DNA of 10,577 nt from an uncultured Campylobacter sp. (lineage in GTDB: Bacteria > Campylobacterota > Campylobacteria > Campylobacterales > Campylobacteraceae), in assembly GCA_937896205.1 (NCBI GenBank), contig CALBNA010000396.1, positions 1-10,577 of the forward strand. The letters run 5' to 3'. The notes under the pieces are model-generated. The model did no database searches. It worked only from the letters and a program-made list of their open reading frames with translations, and was not told where the DNA came from. The position numbers and the translations under genes were made by a program. Positions 3,568 to 10,481 of the stretch are shown piece by piece. Position 1 is the first letter of the stretch, and the number at the start of each line of letters is the position of its first letter.

Positions 3568-5673
3568 CTATTTTACGCTATTTTCAGCCTTAAATTTAGC
3601 CAAAAGCTCCTCGTCGCATTTCGGGCAGTATTCGTGCTCGCCGCTGATGTAGCCGTGCTTGGCGCAGACGCTAAAGACCGGCGTTATCGTGATATATGGC
3701 AGCTTGTAGTTGTTTACCACGCCGCGTACGAGGTCTTTGCACGCTTCGGCCGAGCTGATGCGCTCTTTCATATACAGGTGCAGCACCGTGCCGCCCGTGT
3801 AGGAGCTTTGCAGTTCGTCTTGCAGATCGAGCGCCTCGAACGCGTCGTCGGTGAAATTTGCCGGCAGCTGCGTGGAGTTGGTGTAGTAGATATTTTCGCC
3901 AAAACCAGCCTGGATGATGTCTGGATAGCGTTTTTTGTCCTCTTTGGCAAAGCGATACGTCGTGCCCTCGGCTGGCGTGGCTTCGAGGTTATAGAGGTTG
4001 CCGGTGCTCTCTTGAAACTCGCGAATTTTGCCGCGTAAAAACTCGATCATCTCGATCGCAAACTCTCGCCCGAAATCAGTCGCGATATTTTCCTTATCGT
4101 TCGTGAAATTTCGCAAAAGCTCGTTCATGCCGTTGATGCCGATGGTGCTAAAGTGGTTGTTGAAGTGTTTTAGGTAGCGCGCGGTGTACGGATACAGGCC
4201 GCGCTCGTACATCTCTTGGATAAAGGCGCGCTTTTTTTCGAGCGTGGATTTGGCTAAATTTAGTAGATACTCAAGGCGGGTATAGAGTCCTTTTTTGTCG
4301 CCCTTATATAAGTAGCCTAGGCGAGCTAAATTTAGCGTTACGACGCCGATACTGCCGGTCATCTCCGCGCTGCCGAACAGCCCTCCACCGCGTTTTAGCA
4401 GCTCGCGCAAATCAAGTTGCAAGCGGCAGCACATCGAGCGCACGTGACCCGGCTTATAGGCTTTGTCGTTTGCGACGCGGTTGCCGTTTTCATCGGTCGT
4501 GTACTGAGAGCCGACGAAATTTTGAAAATAGCTTGAGCCCATTTTTGCGGTGTTTTCAAAAAGCACCTTCGCCACCTCGCTGTCCCAGTCGAAGTCCTCG
4601 GTGATATTTACGGTAGGGATCGGGAAGGTAAATGGCTGCGAGCACTTGTCGCCCTCGGTCATGATCTCGTAAAACGCCTTGTCGATGCGGTTCATCTCTG
4701 GCTCAAAGGCGCGGTATGTCATATCCGTTAGCTTGCCAAACCCGCGTTTTTGCGCCTCTTTAGTAAGCTCTGCATCCTCTAAATCGCTAAATATATGCCT
4801 ATCCTCGCGCGTCGGGATCTGGTCGCGCAGATCGCTCGGGCAGGTAATGTCGATCGTTACGTTGGTAAACGGACTCTGACCCCAGCGAGCAGGCACGTTT
4901 AGGTTAAAGATAAAGCTCGTTATCGCCTTTTTGATCTCTTTATCGCTTAGCTTGTCGCGGAAAACGTAAGGCGCAAGATATGTGTCAAAGCTGCTAAACG
5001 CCTGCGCGCCCGCCCACTCGCTTTGTAAAATACCGAGGAAATTGGCCATCTGATACAGCGCCTCTCTAAAGTGCTTTGGCGCCTTGCTCTCGACTCTGCC
5101 GCGCACGCCGTTAAAGCCCTCGTTTAGTAGCGCCCTAAGGCTCCAGCCTGCGCAGTAGCCGGTAAGGCAGTCTAGGTCGTGGATATGATAGTCGCCGTTT
5201 CGGTGCGCGAGGCCCTCTTCTTTACTATACACCTTATCCAGCCAGTAGTTGGCGATGACCTTGCCTGCGGTGTTGTTGATGAGGCCGGCGTTTGAGTAGC
5301 TGGTGTTTGAGTTGGCGAGAATTCGCCAGTCGGTGCCGTTGATGTACTCGCTGATCGTTTGGGTGGAGTTGATGTAGGTGGTGTCTTCGTTTAGTCCTAA
5401 AATTTGCTCGCGCTGAAGCTTGTGCGTGTGTCGGTAGAGCATAAAACTCTTCATCACGTCGAAGTGCCCCGCGTTAAAAAGCGCCTTTTCGATGTAGTCT
5501 TGCACGTCCTCGACGCTCAAAACTTCGCTATCAAACACGTGCCCCATCACGTCTAAAAAGACCTTGTCATCGTACTCTTTGGACTCGCTTTCAAAGGCTT
5601 TTTTGATGGCGTCTTGGATTTTATACGGGAGGTATTCTTGCTTCGTGCCGTCGCGTTTTAGGATAAATTTCAT
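3568..5673 (-). CDS. nrdD: Anaerobic (class III) ribonucleoside-triphosphate reductase NrdD, no visible glycyl-radical motif
   Basis: NrdD reduces ribonucleotides to deoxyribonucleotides for DNA synthesis without oxygen. The product is 701 residues. Residues about 3-90 are an ATP-cone (FILKRDGTKQEYLPYKIQDA) for allosteric control. The catalytic barrel follows, with HIHDLDCLTGYCAGW (about 163-177), NLNVPARWGQSPFTN (257-271), and HVRSMCCRL (410-418), which carries the likely active-site cysteine. Near the end, CAKH (670-673) and CPKC (683-686) form the zinc site. I chose the ATG at 5673-5671: AAGGA lies just upstream, and the -10 box at 5714-5719 makes an ATG at 5724 impossible. Oddity: the frame ends 15 residues after Cys686. 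E. coli NrdD has its glycyl-radical residue about 16 after the last zinc cysteine, within an RVxGY-type motif; none is seen here or in the other two minus-strand frames up to about 3490. No nrdG is in the window. Confidence 0.92.
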   Translation of the reverse strand: MKFILKRDGTKQEYLPYKIQDAIKKAFESESKEYDDKVFLDVMGHVFDSEVLSVEDVQDYIEKALFNAGHFDVMKSFMLYRHTHKLQREQILGLNEDTTYINSTQTISEYINGTDWRILANSNTSYSNAGLINNTAGKVIANYWLDKVYSKEEGLAHRNGDYHIHDLDCLTGYCAGWSLRALLNEGFNGVRGRVESKAPKHFREALYQMANFLGILQSEWAGAQAFSSFDTYLAPYVFRDKLSDKEIKKAITSFIFNLNVPARWGQSPFTNVTIDITCPSDLRDQIPTREDRHIFSDLEDAELTKEAQKRGFGKLTDMTYRAFEPEMNRIDKAFYEIMTEGDKCSQPFTFPIPTVNITEDFDWDSEVAKVLFENTAKMGSSYFQNFVGSQYTTDENGNRVANDKAYKPGHVRSMCCRLQLDLRELLKRGGGLFGSAEMTGSIGVVTLNLARLGYLYKGDKKGLYTRLEYLLNLAKSTLEKKRAFIQEMYERGLYPYTARYLKHFNNHFSTIGINGMNELLRNFTNDKENIATDFGREFAIEMIEFLRGKIREFQESTGNLYNLEATPAEGTTYRFAKEDKKRYPDIIQAGFGENIYYTNSTQLPANFTDDAFEALDLQDELQSSYTGGTVLHLYMKERISSAEACKDLVRGVVNNYKLPYITITPVFSVCAKHGYISGEHEYCPKCDEELLAKFKAENSVK

Positions 5674-5713
5674 TTCGTTCCTTACGTTAAATTTTGATGA
5701 TAAATTTGACGAA

Positions 5714-5719
5714 AGTATA
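5714..5719 (-). promoter_or_regulatory. -10 box of the nrdD promoter
   Basis: The reverse strand reads TTTGCC then TATACT, then TTCGTC. Transcription would start near 5706, giving a leader of about 33 nt that contains the AAGGA ribosome site. Confidence 0.6.
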
Positions 5720-5761
5720 GGCAAAGTTGGCTTAAAATTTAGTGACTAAAATTTGCTCTCC

Positions 5762-5840
5762 GGGCATTTTAAAAATGTCATTTTTAAGTTTAAAATAGCC
5801 CTTAAATCGCGTATACTTGGGCATTTTATAGAGGGCTATT
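5762..5840. promoter_or_regulatory. Four copies of a GGGC(T)ATT word upstream of nrdD
   Basis: GGGCATTTTAAA (5762-5773) faces TTTAAAATAGCCC (5789-5801), a stem of 12 pairs with one bulged base. GGGCATTTTA recurs directly at 5819-5828, and GGGCTATT at 5833-5840. The cluster begins about 43 bp upstream of the nrdD -10 box. It could be an operator array for nrdD; no match to the NrdR box I know (ACAC...TGTGT type) is evident. Confidence 0.4.
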
Positions 5841-5977
5841 AAAATTTAATACAAAGCCGTTTTTGATAAGAGGTATTAAATTTGAGCAAATTTGAAAGCA
5901 AGCTCAAAAACAAGCGAAAGTTCAAATTTGACGAGATTTTGCGGGAGTTAAATTTGGTAAATTTGAAGGGGAGAAAG
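5841..5977. repeat. Gene-free stretch with a dense AAATTTG cluster
   Basis: Between nrdD and the lipoprotein gene no credible gene is seen. Five AAATTTG words fall within about 90 bases (5878-5968): near 5879, 5888, 5922, 5951 and 5960. A TTG-started frame runs through here but crosses the next terminator and the lipoprotein gene antisense. Confidence 0.55.
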
Positions 5978-6000
5978 TCCCGCCGTAAAATTCGGCGGGA
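5978..6000 (-). terminator. Terminator of the lipoprotein gene
   Basis: TCCCGCCG (5978-5985) and CGGCGGGA (5993-6000) form a perfect 8-bp GC-rich stem with a 7-nt loop, 6 nt past the minus-strand stop. The minus-strand tail (CTTTCTCC) is weakly T-rich. On the plus strand the stem is followed by AAGTTTTT, so it may work better in that direction. Confidence 0.65.
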
Positions 6001-6006
6001 AAGTTT

Positions 6007-6372
6007 TTATTCGTCGTATCTTAAGAAAATATCCTCGCCGCCTTTTTCAAGGTTTAGGATGCCTTCGCCGCGTTTAAACGTTATCTCTGTACCGATATCG
6101 TCGTTCGCTAGTCTTACGCCGCTTGCCGTGACTGCGTTTTTAAGGTTGATTTTGTGACCTTTGCTGTCTTCTAGCAAGGCTGTGTTAAATTTATCGGTAG
6201 AGCTTAGTCTAACGACGTATTTCGGGTCGTTTACGCCCGTAAATTTAATCACTTCAGCTTCTGATTTGGTGATTTGTGCTTTGTTTGCGCTCTCGCTTTT
6301 GTGCGCGTGACAACCGCTAAGCATAGCAACTGCAGCAAAAGCCGCCAAAGATGAAACTAAAAACTTCTTCAT
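6007..6372 (-). CDS. Lipoprotein, probable MliC/PliC-type lysozyme inhibitor
   Basis: A 121-residue protein with a lipoprotein signal: MKKFLVSSLAAFAAVAMLSG then Cys21 (lipobox LSGC), so it should be lipidated and anchored in the outer or inner membrane facing the periplasm. The mature part is a small all-beta candidate. Residues about 76-116, NLKNAVTASGVRLANDD then ITFKRGEGILNLEKGGEDIFL, resemble the core of membrane-bound C-type lysozyme inhibitors (SASGxRY...F..KGxxA...L). Those proteins bind and block host or competitor lysozyme. The usual cysteine pair of MliC is absent, and the aromatic after SGxR is replaced by Leu, so the family call is tentative. AAGGA lies 6 nt before the ATG. It is on the same strand as sodB but separated from it by 189 bp of hairpin-rich DNA, so it is probably transcribed on its own. 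Confidence 0.6.
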   Translation of the reverse strand: MKKFLVSSLAAFAAVAMLSGCHAHKSESANKAQITKSEAEVIKFTGVNDPKYVVRLSSTDKFNTALLEDSKGHKINLKNAVTASGVRLANDDIGTEITFKRGEGILNLEKGGEDIFLRYDE

Positions 6373-6428
6373 TTTCGTCCTTTTTTGTGAAATGAGACTC
6401 GAATATTACTTCAAAATAGTTTATATAA

Positions 6429-6474
6429 AGTAAACTTAGCCAAGAAGGAGTCCTCGTTCAAGGCTAAATTTACT
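6429..6474 (-). repeat. 13-bp inverted repeat upstream of the lipoprotein gene
   Basis: AGTAAACTTAGCC (6429-6441) faces GGCTAAATTTACT (6462-6474). In a minus-strand transcript all 13 positions pair if one G-U is allowed. It lies between sodB and the lipoprotein gene and could be a second terminator for sodB read-through or an operator for the lipoprotein gene. Confidence 0.45.
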
Positions 6475-6512
6475 CGCGGGCTTACGCTTATTTAGAAAAA
6501 TAAGCCGCCGCG
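6475..6512 (-). repeat. Nested hairpin downstream of sodB
   Basis: GCTTATTT (6486-6493) and AAATAAGC (6498-6505) form a perfect 8-bp stem with a 4-nt loop. CGCGG (6475-6479) and CCGCG (6508-6512) can close around it. An alternative pairing, CGCGG-GCTTA with TAAGC-CCGCG and a small bulge, competes with the inner stem. Confidence 0.5.
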
Positions 6513-6529
6513 AATTTATTGCCGCTCTT

Positions 6530-6554
6530 AAAAAACTCGCAAAATCAGCAAGTT
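6530..6554 (-). terminator. Intrinsic terminator of sodB
   Basis: On the minus strand AACTTGC (6554-6548) pairs with GCGAGTT (6540-6534, one G-U) around a 7-nt loop, then runs into a T stretch of five to six bases. It lies 7 nt past the sodB stop. Confidence 0.7.
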
Positions 6555-6561
6555 TTCGGCA

Positions 6562-7212
6562 TTAATGGCAGCCGCAACCGTAGCAAGATTTAGCACCGCC
6601 GTGAAGCTCAGAAACGTAAAATTTAACCGAATTAAGCCCCTCTTTTATCGCCCACTCGTAAGCGCTCGAAATGAAATCCCAGTTGATGTTTTCAAACAGC
6701 TTCTCCAAATACGCAGGGCGCGCATTTCTGTGATCGACGTAGTATGCATGTTCCCAAACGTCCGCGACTAGAAGCGGTACGAGGCCGTCAGTTACCGGAG
6801 TTTGCGCGTTGCTAGTTTGTACGATTTGCAGTTTATCCTCTTTTGGATTGTAAACTAGCCACGCCCAGCCTGAACCAAATAGCGTAGTAGCAGCTTTCAA
6901 AAACTCCTCTTTAAAATTTGGAATATCTTTTTCTAGGCGCGCCTTTAGCTCGTCGCTCATTTGGCTTTTTTTCGCGATGCAATCCCAGTAAAAGTCGTGG
7001 TTGTAGACTTGAGCTGCGTTGTTAAACACGCCGCCGGAGCTTTTTACCAAGATATCAAAGAAGCTAGCGCCCTCAAACTCCGTACCTTTTATCAAATTAT
7101 TTAGGTTATTGACATAGGTTTGGTGGTGCTTGCCGTGGTGGTAGCTACAGGTTTCCTCGCTTACGACGGCGTTTGCTTTCGGATCGAAAGGCAGTTTTCT
7201 AAGTTCAAACAT
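6562..7212 (-). CDS. sodB: Superoxide dismutase, iron type (SodB)
   Basis: Converts superoxide to oxygen and hydrogen peroxide in the cytoplasm, important for microaerobes exposed to oxygen. The 216-residue product aligns along its length with E. coli SodB: YHHGKHHQTYVNNLNNLIKG, GGVFNNAAQVYNHDFYW, LFGSGWAWLV and DVWEHAYYVDHRNARPAYLE. Metal ligands are visible at His25, His72, Asp151 and His155. AAQVYNH and the Gln of that motif favour iron over manganese. It is about 23 residues longer than E. coli SodB and ends in GGAKSCYGCGCH, a Cys/His-rich tail that could bind metal. The start is supported by AAAGGA 7 nt upstream and a TATAAT box about 31 nt upstream. It is divergent from the dctPQM operon. 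Confidence 0.97.
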   Translation of the reverse strand: MFELRKLPFDPKANAVVSEETCSYHHGKHHQTYVNNLNNLIKGTEFEGASFFDILVKSSGGVFNNAAQVYNHDFYWDCIAKKSQMSDELKARLEKDIPNFKEEFLKAATTLFGSGWAWLVYNPKEDKLQIVQTSNAQTPVTDGLVPLLVADVWEHAYYVDHRNARPAYLEKLFENINWDFISSAYEWAIKEGLNSVKFYVSELHGGAKSCYGCGCH

Positions 7213-7242
7213 AATTTTTCCTTTGTAATAAAATTTATCCGT

Positions 7243-7248
7243 ATTATA
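7243..7248 (-). promoter_or_regulatory. -10 box of the sodB promoter
   Basis: The reverse strand reads TTGC then TATAAT, then ACGG: a strong Campylobacter-type extended -10. The predicted start near 7235 gives a leader of about 23 nt. Confidence 0.7.
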
Positions 7249-7303
7249 GCAATAAAATAGTAATTAATTTATTAACACGCAAACAAAGCCGCCGATGTTT
7301 CCG

Positions 7304-7355
7304 TTTTATCAAATTTGATTGGTCTCGCCGCACGAAAAGATCAAATTTGATAAAA
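7304..7355. repeat. 16-bp perfect inverted repeat in the sodB-dctP region
   Basis: TTTTATCAAATTTGAT (7304-7319) and ATCAAATTTGATAAAA (7340-7355) are perfect complements around a 20-nt loop. Each arm is itself built on the palindrome ATCAAATTTGAT. It begins about 55 bp upstream of the sodB -10 box. It could fold as a terminator-like hairpin, but no gene ends here, so a protein-binding site is more likely. Confidence 0.65.
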
Positions 7356-7413
7356 TAATGTGTATTTTCGTAACATTTAGTCTTTTTGGTATTACATTTC
7401 GCTTTGGCTTGCA

Positions 7414-7438
7414 CTCAAATTTGACGGTCAAATTTGAG
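7414..7438. repeat. 25-bp near-perfect palindrome upstream of dctP
   Basis: CTCAAATTTGAC (7414-7425), one G, then GTCAAATTTGAG (7427-7438). It holds two more copies of TCAAATTTGA, centred 13 bp apart, about 80-105 bp upstream of the dctP -10 box. The arrangement suits a dimer-of-dimers regulator; the protein is unknown. Confidence 0.6.
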
Positions 7439-7519
7439 ATATTGTTACTTATCTACACATAAATTTGAAATTTATTGCAAAAAGTCGAAACATTTTCACG
7501 CAGCCGCTTTTTTATGAAT

Positions 7520-7525
7520 TATAAT
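7520..7525 (+). promoter_or_regulatory. -10 box of the dctPQM promoter
   Basis: TATAAT sits within the palindrome AATTATAATT (7517-7526), after a T-rich run. Transcription should start near 7532. The inverted repeat TAGCT-GAATT-AGCTA (7532-7546) lies right at the predicted start site, a good position for a repressor. Confidence 0.65.
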
Positions 7526-7567
7526 TGCACCTAGCTGAATTAGCTAATCTTTTAAAAAGGATCACAG

Positions 7568-8566
7568 ATGAAAATTAAGTTACTTTCCGCACTGCTTCTT
7601 TCTTGCGCGCTTGCAGGCAGCGCGTTTGCCGCAGGCAAAACATACACGATCAAATTCGCCCACGTCGTGGCCGCCTCTACTCCAAAAGGCAAGGCTGCGG
7701 ACTTTTTTGCCAAACGAGTCGGCGAGCTTAGCGGCGGAGCGATCAAGGTCGAGGTATATCCTGCCGCATCGCTGATGGACGACGATAGGGTTTTTGCCGC
7801 GCTAAAGCTGGGTAACGTACAGATGGCCGCGCCTAGTTTTTCTAAATTTACGCCGATAGTGCCGCAGTTTCAGCTATTTGACCTGCCGTTTATCTTTAGA
7901 GATAACGCCCATCTTTACGCTGTTCAAGACGGCGAAGTCGGACAAGCTCTAAAAGATATGATCGCTAAAAAAGGCTTCATCGCGCTTGATTTTTGGGACG
8001 CGGGATTTAAGCACTTTAGCTCAAGCAAAAAGCCTATCGTAGAGCCTGAGGATGCTAAGGGACAAAAATTCCGCATCCAAAGCTCAAAAGTACTTGAAGA
8101 GCAGATCAAAGTAGTCGGCGGCAACCCGCAAGTATTGCCGTTTTCAGAGGTTTATCCTGCCCTTCAACAAGGCGTAGTCGATGCGACGGAAAACCCGCTT
8201 TCAAATTTCTATAACTCCAAATTTTACGAGGCGCAAAGCTCTTTAACGCTATCAGGCCACGGATATTTGGGATATTTAGTCGTTATGAGCGAGAAGTTTT
8301 GGAAAGGCTTGCCTGATGATATGAAGGCTCACGTAACGCAAGCTCTAAAAGAGGCTACGGCGTTCGAGCGCGAAGAGACGGCTAAAGAAGAAGAGCATAT
8401 TTTAAGCGAGCTTAAAAAATTCGCAAGCGAAAGTAAAAAGCTTGAAATCATCGAGCTAAACGCCGATCAAAAGGGCAAATGGGCGGAAGCTATGAAGCCG
8501 ATTTATCCGAACTTCTACAACGTGATCGGTCAAGATTTGATAGAAAAAACGATAAATACGAAGTAG
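7568..8566 (+). CDS. dctP: TRAP transporter substrate-binding protein DctP
   Basis: Periplasmic solute receptor of a TRAP transporter, delivering an organic acid (C4-dicarboxylates such as malate, succinate or fumarate in the named family) to the membrane partners. The product is 332 residues, typical for DctP. Residues 1-21 are a Sec signal peptide (MKIKLLSALLLSCALAGSAFA, cleaved before AGK). The mature start YTIKFAHVVAASTPKGKAA, then QLFDLPFIFRD (102-112), GQKFRIQSS (165-173, Arg169 being the conserved carboxylate-binding residue), LPFSEVYPALQQGVVDATEN (190-209) and the SNFYNSKFYE segment follow the family. AAGG lies just upstream of the ATG. It is the first gene of an operon; dctQ begins 6 nt after its stop. 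Substrate is inferred from the family, not proven; other acids are possible. Confidence 0.93.
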   Translation: MKIKLLSALLLSCALAGSAFAAGKTYTIKFAHVVAASTPKGKAADFFAKRVGELSGGAIKVEVYPAASLMDDDRVFAALKLGNVQMAAPSFSKFTPIVPQFQLFDLPFIFRDNAHLYAVQDGEVGQALKDMIAKKGFIALDFWDAGFKHFSSSKKPIVEPEDAKGQKFRIQSSKVLEEQIKVVGGNPQVLPFSEVYPALQQGVVDATENPLSNFYNSKFYEAQSSLTLSGHGYLGYLVVMSEKFWKGLPDDMKAHVTQALKEATAFEREETAKEEEHILSELKKFASESKKLEIIELNADQKGKWAEAMKPIYPNFYNVIGQDLIEKTINTK

Positions 8567-8572
8567 GCTTTT

Positions 8573-9115
8573 ATGGGTAAATTTTTTGAGATTTTAGATG
8601 TCGGCATCGCCTCGGTAAACAAAACCGTAGCGGTGCTAGGCATCGCCGCAGGCACGCTGCTAGCCTTTGTTAACGTAGTGATGAGATACTGCTTTAACAC
8701 GGGCTGGTCCTGGGCGGGCGAGCTAACCAACTATCTTTTTATCTGGTCGGCGTTTTTTGCCGCAGCATACGGCTTTAGAAAAGGCATACATATCTCGGTT
8801 ACGATTTTGATCGAGAGATTTCCGCCCATCGTCGCAAAGGCCTATCTCATCTTTGCAAATATACTAACGACGGTATTTTTGATGTTTATCGTAGTTTATA
8901 GCGTGCAGTATCTGCAGGTGATGATCGAGCTTGATTTCATGAGCGTGGATCTAGGCGTGCCGCAGTGGATACCTATGCTGGTGCTTCCGATCGCTTTTTT
9001 AGGAGCCAGCTACCGCGCCGGAGAGAAAATTTTCCAGATCGCTATGACGCCTTCGGATAAAGTCATCGTAAATAATGAAGCCGAGATGATACACGACTCG
9101 GTCAAGAAAAGCTAA
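8573..9115 (+). CDS. dctQ: TRAP transporter small membrane subunit DctQ
   Basis: The small integral-membrane subunit that pairs with DctM and is needed for sodium-coupled uptake from the DctP receptor. The product is 180 residues with four predicted membrane segments at about 17-38, 50-67, 88-110 and 130-147. The family pattern WSWAGELTNYLFIWSAFFAA-YGFRKGIHISV (about 46-76), with the conserved W-x-x-E and the RKGxHI loop, is clear. The tail after residue 150 is hydrophilic and cytoplasmic. The ribosome site is weak (TAGG), which with the 6-nt gap after dctP suggests translational coupling. Confidence 0.9.
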   Translation: MGKFFEILDVGIASVNKTVAVLGIAAGTLLAFVNVVMRYCFNTGWSWAGELTNYLFIWSAFFAAAYGFRKGIHISVTILIERFPPIVAKAYLIFANILTTVFLMFIVVYSVQYLQVMIELDFMSVDLGVPQWIPMLVLPIAFLGASYRAGEKIFQIAMTPSDKVIVNNEAEMIHDSVKKS

Positions 9116-9124
9116 GGAGAGCCT

Positions 9125-10408
9125 ATGACCATCGCATTTTTATTTATCTCGCTGTTTGGCCTTATGCTCATAGGCGTTCCCGTCGCCGTTTCGCTTGGAG
9201 CTAGTACAGTTATCACGATGCTTCTTTTTACGGATCTTGACGTCGCGACGATACCTCAGCTTATCTTTGACGGTATCAACAAATTTGCCCTCATGGCGAT
9301 ACCGATGTTTATCCTAGCCGGAAATTTACTGAGCAAGGGCGGTTCTGCTAGACGCATTATAGATTTTGCTAAATCCATGGTCGGACACCTACCCGGCGGC
9401 CTGCCGATGAGCGCGATATTTGCGTGCGTTATATTTGCCGCGGTTTCTGGCAGCTCGCCAGCTACGGTCGTAGCGATAGGATCTATCATGTTCGTTGCCA
9501 TTAAAGAAGCGGGTTATCCGAAAGAGTACGCCGTGGGCGGCATCACAACCGCGGGCTCTCTAGGCATCCTCATCCCGCCTTCCGTCGTTATGATCGTTTA
9601 CGGCGTTACGGCCGAGGTCAGTATCGCGCAGCTATTTATGGCGGGCGTGGTGCCTGGACTGATGCTAGGCGGTATGATGATAGCGCAGACTTATATCGGA
9701 GCAAAAAGGCTTGGATTTAAAGCTACTACGCCAGAGCCTTGGAGCGAGCGAGTAAAAAAATTCGGTAAGGCGTTTTGGGCGCTGTTAATCGTAGTAGTCG
9801 TTATCGGCGGTATCTACGGCGGCATTTTTACGCCGACAGAGGCTGCGGCGGCGAGCGCGATTTATGCGCTGATTATTTCGCTGTTCGTCTATAAAGATAT
9901 CAAATTTAAAGACCTGTGGGACATCTGCCTAGAGTCTGCCATCACGACGGCGATGATATTTTTCATCATCGCAAACGCGGTCGTATTTGCATACCTGCTA
10001 ACTAGCGAAAACATCCCGCAGACGATAGCAGATAGCATCCTAGCCGCAAATATCGGCAAGATAGGCTTTTTAATCATCGTAAACATCCTGCTTTTCATCA
10101 TGGGACAGTTTATGGAGCCTTCATCGGTCGTTATGATCATGGTGCCGCTGCTACTACCGATCGCAACAGCGCTAGGCGTGGATCCGGTGCACTTTGGTAT
10201 CCTACTCATCGTAAATATGGAAATCGGCATGATCACGCCGCCGGTCGGACTGAATTTATTCGTCGCTAGCGGCCTAACGGGTATGAATCTAAAAGACGTC
10301 ATCGTAGCGTGCTTGCCGTGGACTTTGACGCTATTTATCGGACTCGTCCTGGTGACCTATATCCCAGAAATCTCGCTTTGGCTACCGAGGCTGATGTACG
10401 GAGGCTGA
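9125..10408 (+). CDS. dctM: TRAP transporter large membrane subunit DctM
   Basis: The transport channel of the TRAP system, of the ion-transporter superfamily, with about 11-12 membrane helices in 427 residues (usual length). Family motifs in order: FALMAIPMFILAGNLLSKGG (54-73), AAVSGSSPATVVAIGS (105-120), AGSLGILIPPSVVMIVYG (143-160), GGIFTPTEAAAASAIYA (232-248), MGQFMEPSSVVMI (326-338) and NMEIGMITPPVGLNLFV (364-380). The two related halves (LGILIPPS and GMITPPVG) are the paired hairpin loops that form the substrate and sodium sites. AAGGAG precedes the ATG, a strong ribosome site, and dctQ ends 9 nt upstream. It completes the dctPQM operon, closed by hairpins at 10421-10516. Confidence 0.94.
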   Translation: MTIAFLFISLFGLMLIGVPVAVSLGASTVITMLLFTDLDVATIPQLIFDGINKFALMAIPMFILAGNLLSKGGSARRIIDFAKSMVGHLPGGLPMSAIFACVIFAAVSGSSPATVVAIGSIMFVAIKEAGYPKEYAVGGITTAGSLGILIPPSVVMIVYGVTAEVSIAQLFMAGVVPGLMLGGMMIAQTYIGAKRLGFKATTPEPWSERVKKFGKAFWALLIVVVVIGGIYGGIFTPTEAAAASAIYALIISLFVYKDIKFKDLWDICLESAITTAMIFFIIANAVVFAYLLTSENIPQTIADSILAANIGKIGFLIIVNILLFIMGQFMEPSSVVMIMVPLLLPIATALGVDPVHFGILLIVNMEIGMITPPVGLNLFVASGLTGMNLKDVIVACLPWTLTLFIGLVLVTYIPEISLWLPRLMYGG

Positions 10409-10411
10409 TTT

Positions 10412-10471
10412 AAATTTGCAAATTTACGGCGCCGCCCGGGTCTGTACAGCTCGGCGGTCGGTCCGTAAATT
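10412..10471 (+). terminator. Long hairpin after dctM
   Basis: AATTTACGG (10421-10429) pairs with CCGTAAATT (10463-10471), and inside it CCGCC (10432-10436) pairs with GGCGG (10453-10457). The overlapping 14-bp palindrome AAATTTGCAAATTT (10412-10425) leads into it, 4 nt after the stop. There is no T run after the stem, so it may protect the mRNA 3' end or assist the terminator that follows. Confidence 0.55.
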
Positions 10472-10481
10472 ATGCGCCCCT

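Noticed and set aside
3634..4038. Plus-strand ORFs opposite nrdD (also 4679-4879 and 5564-5749)
   Set aside because: They are shadows of a clearly conserved NrdD reading frame in GC-rich DNA.
5674..5724. NrdD start at the ATG ending at 5724
   Set aside because: The -10 box at 5714-5719 lies inside that extension, and the extra 17 residues match nothing in the ATP-cone. The ATG at 5673 has a good ribosome site.
5882..6157. TTG-started 91-residue ORF
   Set aside because: It is driven by AAATTTG repeats, then runs through a terminator hairpin and antisense to the lipoprotein gene. No family features are seen.
7304..7355. Intrinsic terminator
   Set aside because: No gene ends nearby on either strand (sodB and dctP diverge from this region) and there is no matching T run in the right place beyond the arm itself.
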